Shown: positions 44,401 to 46,156 of the stretch, one piece after another
How positions within the stretch are numbered: position 1 is the stretch's first letter
How the letters are laid out: the number at the start of each line of letters is the position of its first letter
Assembly (NCBI GenBank): GCA_963802095.1
Contig: CAWDHI010000013.1
Location: 1 to 46,156, forward strand
Source: CAVVEQ01 sp963802095
GTDB lineage: Bacteria > Chloroflexota > Anaerolineae > Anaerolineales > Anaerolineaceae
DNA: 46,156 nt
Reading direction: 5' to 3'
Program-made: the position numbers and the translations under genes
The notes under the pieces: generated by a model
Told to the model about the DNA's origin: nothing
Seen by the model: only the letters and a program-made list of their open reading frames with translations
Database searches by the model: none

Positions 44401-45147
44401 TGTGATATCGAATCCTTTTATGGTGAAACCCAGATCAATGCCTTTTATCCAGATATTGCCGGTGAGTTTCGCCTGGGGAACTCCATCGACGACGGCGCCG
44501 ACCAATCCCTTGAGTCCGCTATAAATAGGGGTGATATCGGCATCAATATATACTTGTTCCGTATATAGACCTGCTTCGATATATATCATCCCATCCGAGG
44601 GCAACCCGGTGGTGGAAATATGCGAGATGGCATCTGAAATCGGCATGGGATGTTCACGGCAATTTGGGGTGCTTCCACACTCCCCCGGGAATCTGAAATA
44701 ATACGTCGTTGTTCCCACCTTGTAATATGGGTCGCCACTGGTGAGTGCGGCTGCGACTTCATTGGAAGCCAGGGCAAGCGGTTCCCCGGATTGATCCGCA
44801 AGGGTCAAACCGGCATCCGCCACGGCTTCCAGCACCGGGGCCAGGCCTTCCGTAGAGGTTTCCTCAACAGGAACTTCCACCGCACCTTCCTCGGGTGCTG
44901 GTGCATCTTCGGCGGGTTCTTCCATCGGGATGGATTGAAGATCGCTGGCAGCCTCCGGAGGCGAAACTTCGCCGGGAGCAGGTTCTGCTATTTGGATTTC
45001 TTCAACTTCAGGGATAATTTCAGTAGGCGTCGGTGCCTCGGGCGGGAGCTCGTCCTGCGCGAAGACCGGGGTGGTGATCATTAGGGCTGCCAGCAGTGAG
45101 AGGGCGAAGATGAAGGGCAGTAGGAAAAATGCATTTCCATGCTTCAT
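41470..45147 (-). CDS. giant secreted right-handed beta-helix repeat protein B
   Basis: A 1225-residue exported paralogue of the gene at 36244. ATG 45147 (MKHGNAFFLLPF) is the start: GAGGAGG lies just upstream, and the signal peptide ending PVFAQDE aligns with the other protein. A longer frame upstream runs through the leader and is not real. Next come a P/E/A-rich spacer (about 32-125), GDPYYKVGTTTYYF, and beta-helix coils with asparagine ladders to FYFGNDIDNTG near the end. The first about 600 residues match protein A coil for coil; B lacks A's interrupting segment. Likely a surface-exposed structural or adhesive protein. Confidence 0.88.
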   Translation of the reverse strand: MKHGNAFFLLPFIFALSLLAALMITTPVFAQDELPPEAPTPTEIIPEVEEIQIAEPAPGEVSPPEAASDLQSIPMEEPAEDAPAPEEGAVEVPVEETSTEGLAPVLEAVADAGLTLADQSGEPLALASNEVAAALTSGDPYYKVGTTTYYFRFPGECGSTPNCREHPMPISDAISHISTTGLPSDGMIYIEAGLYTEQVYIDADITPIYSGLKGLVGAVVDGVPQAKLTGNIWIKGIDLGFTIKGFDITSAEDDPYAGIAIDNSVGTIKIEDVKVRNSGTGGGIVITNHNGSVILNRVEADGSASGGAYINNSTGATGVTITNSSFNNNGSDAVYYVGGLTIATKGAISLDGVTGIGNTGGWPGLFIYQGGTVSIKNSIFSNNASIGIYNGFSSFSGIEPTGNITLLNVIANNNDQTGIGLATKGNISLTGVTANQNGHRGADLETCYSSGVACLWLGTGAVTILNSEFNDNNSWDSLLVTARGAITLTNVSVSNSTSGAHPNGARLENRHSQLIAPVKIFSGKFNENDGANLLIYSRGVVTLSQVSANGSADSLGVFIDNTYGTTAGVTISGSSTSYNQFNENDLYGLGILSNGAISISFTQHNGNGMEGAILDNTSGTSGVTISNSTFNDNTNTGLFVRTDGTITATSIQASNSVNGLGADLDNHTSLSTPGVTIKGSDTAYNLFNSNLDYGLKILTKGAVTLSYAKVHGNDGFGAYIINTGGSGGVTISNATFNGNTNTNLVVQSNGAIKVTSIQANWSVTNHGAELVNNTSLSSQGVTISNATFWNNRENGLGVLSKGNIILTNTASWDNDADTGYGAYLDNSSGSGYVKITNPKSTDANIQHGFDSNNEGLRITTNGTATLTNVNAIGNFIYGIIITGTNQKGATLTNCRVESNATSSSASAGIRIISLGPVTISGGFSNDNLKIGLEIDNTAALDTAPKPVTITNFNADGNAGNGIDVQSRGAITLTNVSANGSTGILTLAGIHLDNSIQTAVVTLSKVKAIGNINYGIYINSKGTVKVSSSETSLNGNDGMVVYTQGMITLYNMIGNDNGDTGVTLGNYTSTSHAGVTITGTTGGNSFCGNGYSGLEIESMGAVTLNYITADRNNFEGIYIDNYRLGAGLGNVSVSYINTRSNIDHGLEIYSNGTVSLRSATSMLNGYYGASIRTYGHNLSISSSVISGNTFSGILANIGSGTFTLTNTFYFGNDIDNTGDLNLVITH

Positions 45148-45215
45148 GGTATTCCTCCTCAATAATTTATTAATGGAATGATTATTTTGGAACTGATGCT
45201 GAAAAAGACGATACC

Positions 45216-45249
45216 ACCACCCCCTTTCAACGGGGTCATGTCCAGACAA
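45216..45249 (-). promoter_or_regulatory. conserved 5' leader element B
   Basis: The - strand reads TTGTCTGGAC, four bases, CCCC, a short loop, GGGGGTGGT, as in element A. Differences fall mostly in the loop and linker, which suggests that the paired parts are kept by selection. Confidence 0.6.
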
Positions 45250-45263
45250 TCGTTGATATATCC

Positions 45264-45291
45264 ATTATAGAGAGGGAAAAATTAAATTCAA
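45264..45291 (-). promoter_or_regulatory. sigma70-type promoter of beta-helix gene B
   Basis: On the - strand TTGAAT (45291-45286), a 16-base spacer and a perfect TATAAT (45269-45264), giving a leader of about 110 bases. Confidence 0.85.
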
Positions 45292-45295
45292 GAGG

Positions 45296-45326
45296 GTAGG
45301 AGAGGCCGTAGGATATTTGTAAGGTT
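45296..45326 (-). promoter_or_regulatory. conserved upstream motif B (possible activator site)
   Basis: AACCTT, TATCCTACG and CTCCTAC appear on the - strand in the same order as in motif A, between the dcd stop codon and the -35 box. TCCTAC copies are 12 bases apart here and 16 in motif A. Confidence 0.5.
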
Positions 45327-45881
45327 TTACAGTTTCGGCAGCATGACGCCCTGCTGTTTTTGGTACTTACCCTTCTTATCCGCGTAGGAGACTTCGCATG
45401 GCGCATCGCCCTCGAAGAACAGCACCTGGGCGATGCCTTCGTTGGAATAGATGCGGGCGGGCATGGGGGTGGTGTTGGAGATCTCGAGCGTCACGAAGCC
45501 TTCCCATTCGGGCTCGAAGGGGGTGACGTTGACGATGATCCCGCAGCGAGCATAGGTGCTCTTTCCCAGGCAGATGGTGAGCACCGAGCGCGGGATGCGA
45601 AAATACTCTACCGTGCGCGCCAGGGCAAAGGAGTTGGGCGGGATGACGCAGATATCCCCCTTGAAATCCACCATCGAGCGTTGGTCAAAATCCTTGGGGT
45701 CCACAACAGCGGAGTAGACGTTGGTGAAGATCTTGTATTCATCCGCCACGCGGATATCGTAACCGTAGGAGGAAAGCCCATAGGAAATCACCCCGTCGCG
45801 CTTCTGCCCGTCGGTGAAGGGTTCGATCATTTTTTGCTCCAGCGCCATCCTGCGGATCCAGCCATCTGATTTCAGTCCCAT
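45327..45881 (-). CDS. dcd: dCTP deaminase
   Basis: A 184-residue trimeric enzyme that turns dCTP into dUTP (or, in bifunctional forms, dUMP) for thymidylate synthesis. YGLSSYGYDIRVADEY near residue 33, FALARTVEYF near 82, the catalytic segment STYARCGIIVNVTPFEPEWEG (key: arginine and glutamate near 108-124) and IAQVLFFEGD near 146 are intact. AAGGAG precedes the ATG. It lies 15 bp after an upstream - strand gene. Monofunctional Dcd versus Dcd-Dut cannot be told by eye. Confidence 0.95.
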   Translation of the reverse strand: MGLKSDGWIRRMALEQKMIEPFTDGQKRDGVISYGLSSYGYDIRVADEYKIFTNVYSAVVDPKDFDQRSMVDFKGDICVIPPNSFALARTVEYFRIPRSVLTICLGKSTYARCGIIVNVTPFEPEWEGFVTLEISNTTPMPARIYSNEGIAQVLFFEGDAPCEVSYADKKGKYQKQQGVMLPKL

Positions 45882-45896
45882 GCATGTTCTCCTTGG

Positions 45897-46156
45897 TTAT
45901 GGTGTTGCCCGAATTTTTACAAATGTCATCCAACCGGGAATGACCTCCACAGTGCGTTCGAAGACCTTTGAATAGTTGATGAAAGCCAACCGGTAAATCC
46001 CTGCAGGCAGACCGGAGACGAGGAAGTTCTCTCCCAACTCCAGCGTGGTAGGCACCCCGCTGCCGTAGATCTCGGGGTAGATGGCTGCTCCCAGGCTTCC
46101 ATCCTGTGCCTGAGGTTGGATCGTCAGGGGGATCCTCAAGGAACCTCCAAATTGAT
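45897..46156 (-). CDS. 3' end of a gene cut by the window edge
   Basis: A - strand frame is open from the window edge to TAA at 45897-45899, about 86 residues. The segment ELGENFLVSGLPAGIYRLAF and VIPGWMTFVKI resembles a small beta-sandwich such as a carboxypeptidase-regulatory-like or PEGA domain at a protein's end. A TTG inside (46139) could be read as a start, but the frame continues past it, so the gene probably begins outside the window. Function unknown. Confidence 0.65.
   Translation of the reverse strand, partial: QFGGSLRIPLTIQPQAQDGSLGAAIYPEIYGSGVPTTLELGENFLVSGLPAGIYRLAFINYSKVFERTVEVIPGWMTFVKIRATP

Noticed and set aside
36244..45147. CRISPR-like or short tandem DNA repeats in the beta-helix genes
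   Set aside because: The repetition is at protein level with irregular spacing and differing codons; no identical direct repeats with spacers.
45148..45249. Longer N-terminus of beta-helix protein B starting in the leader
   Set aside because: It would read through the conserved leader block, and the signal peptide and SD clearly place the start at 45147.

Overview
The window looks like a chromosomal piece of a Chloroflexota bacterium, most likely Anaerolineae-like. The call rests on protein flavour and mix (PATAN/DUF4388 + small GTPase + V4R set, XPB/Ssl2-type helicase-associated protein, T-box-controlled serS, TPP riboswitch in front of a thiamine kinase/uptake operon, YacL-CysS-RlmB order, giant beta-helix surface proteins). 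No rRNA or marker gene is present to prove it.

Region 1 (1-19.4 kb, + strand) is a long, tightly packed surface-glycan operon with many 4-bp ATGA overlaps. It holds glycosyltransferases (three GT2, two GT-C membrane proteins, two GT-B/capsule-type proteins), two methyltransferases, two SDRs, a Gfo/Idh-type and a D-2-hydroxyacid dehydrogenase, and a DUF115 protein. It also carries genes for a CMP-activated nonulosonic-type acid: a NeuB-like synthase without its usual C-terminal SAF domain, a NeuA-like cytidylyltransferase fused to a KdsC-like HAD phosphatase, and a second, stand-alone cytidylyltransferase. The likely product is an acidic sugar added to a capsule or glycoprotein.

Region 2 (19.4-25.3 kb) has two small + strand genes. 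A - strand group follows: membrane protein, Kbl-like aminoacyltransferase, helicase-associated protein. Upstream of it lies an AT-rich island with a frameshifted membrane-anchored gene whose 3' end runs into a remnant of an RHS/YD-repeat gene.

Region 3 (25.4-32.8 kb, + strand) has three parts. First is a DUF4388, Ras-like GTPase and V4R regulatory cassette. Second is a TPP-riboswitch-controlled thiN-thiB-thiP operon that lacks thiQ; its terminator hairpin also masks the ribosome binding site. Third is serS behind a T-box leader with a TCC serine specifier.

Region 4 (32.7-36.2 kb, - strand) is the operon yacL-like, cysS, rlmB with a good sigma70-type promoter; it ends in a bidirectional terminator that contains the rlmB stop codon.

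Region 5 (36.2-46.2 kb, - strand) holds two paralogous secreted right-handed beta-helix proteins (1642 and 1225 aa). Each is a complete duplicated unit with the same upstream motif, promoter, leader hairpin and terminator. Then come dcd and the 3' end of a gene cut by the window edge.

The least-explained signals are the shared control elements of the two beta-helix genes, the RHS remnant with its AT-rich neighbour, and the unusual NeuB / NeuA-phosphatase pair.
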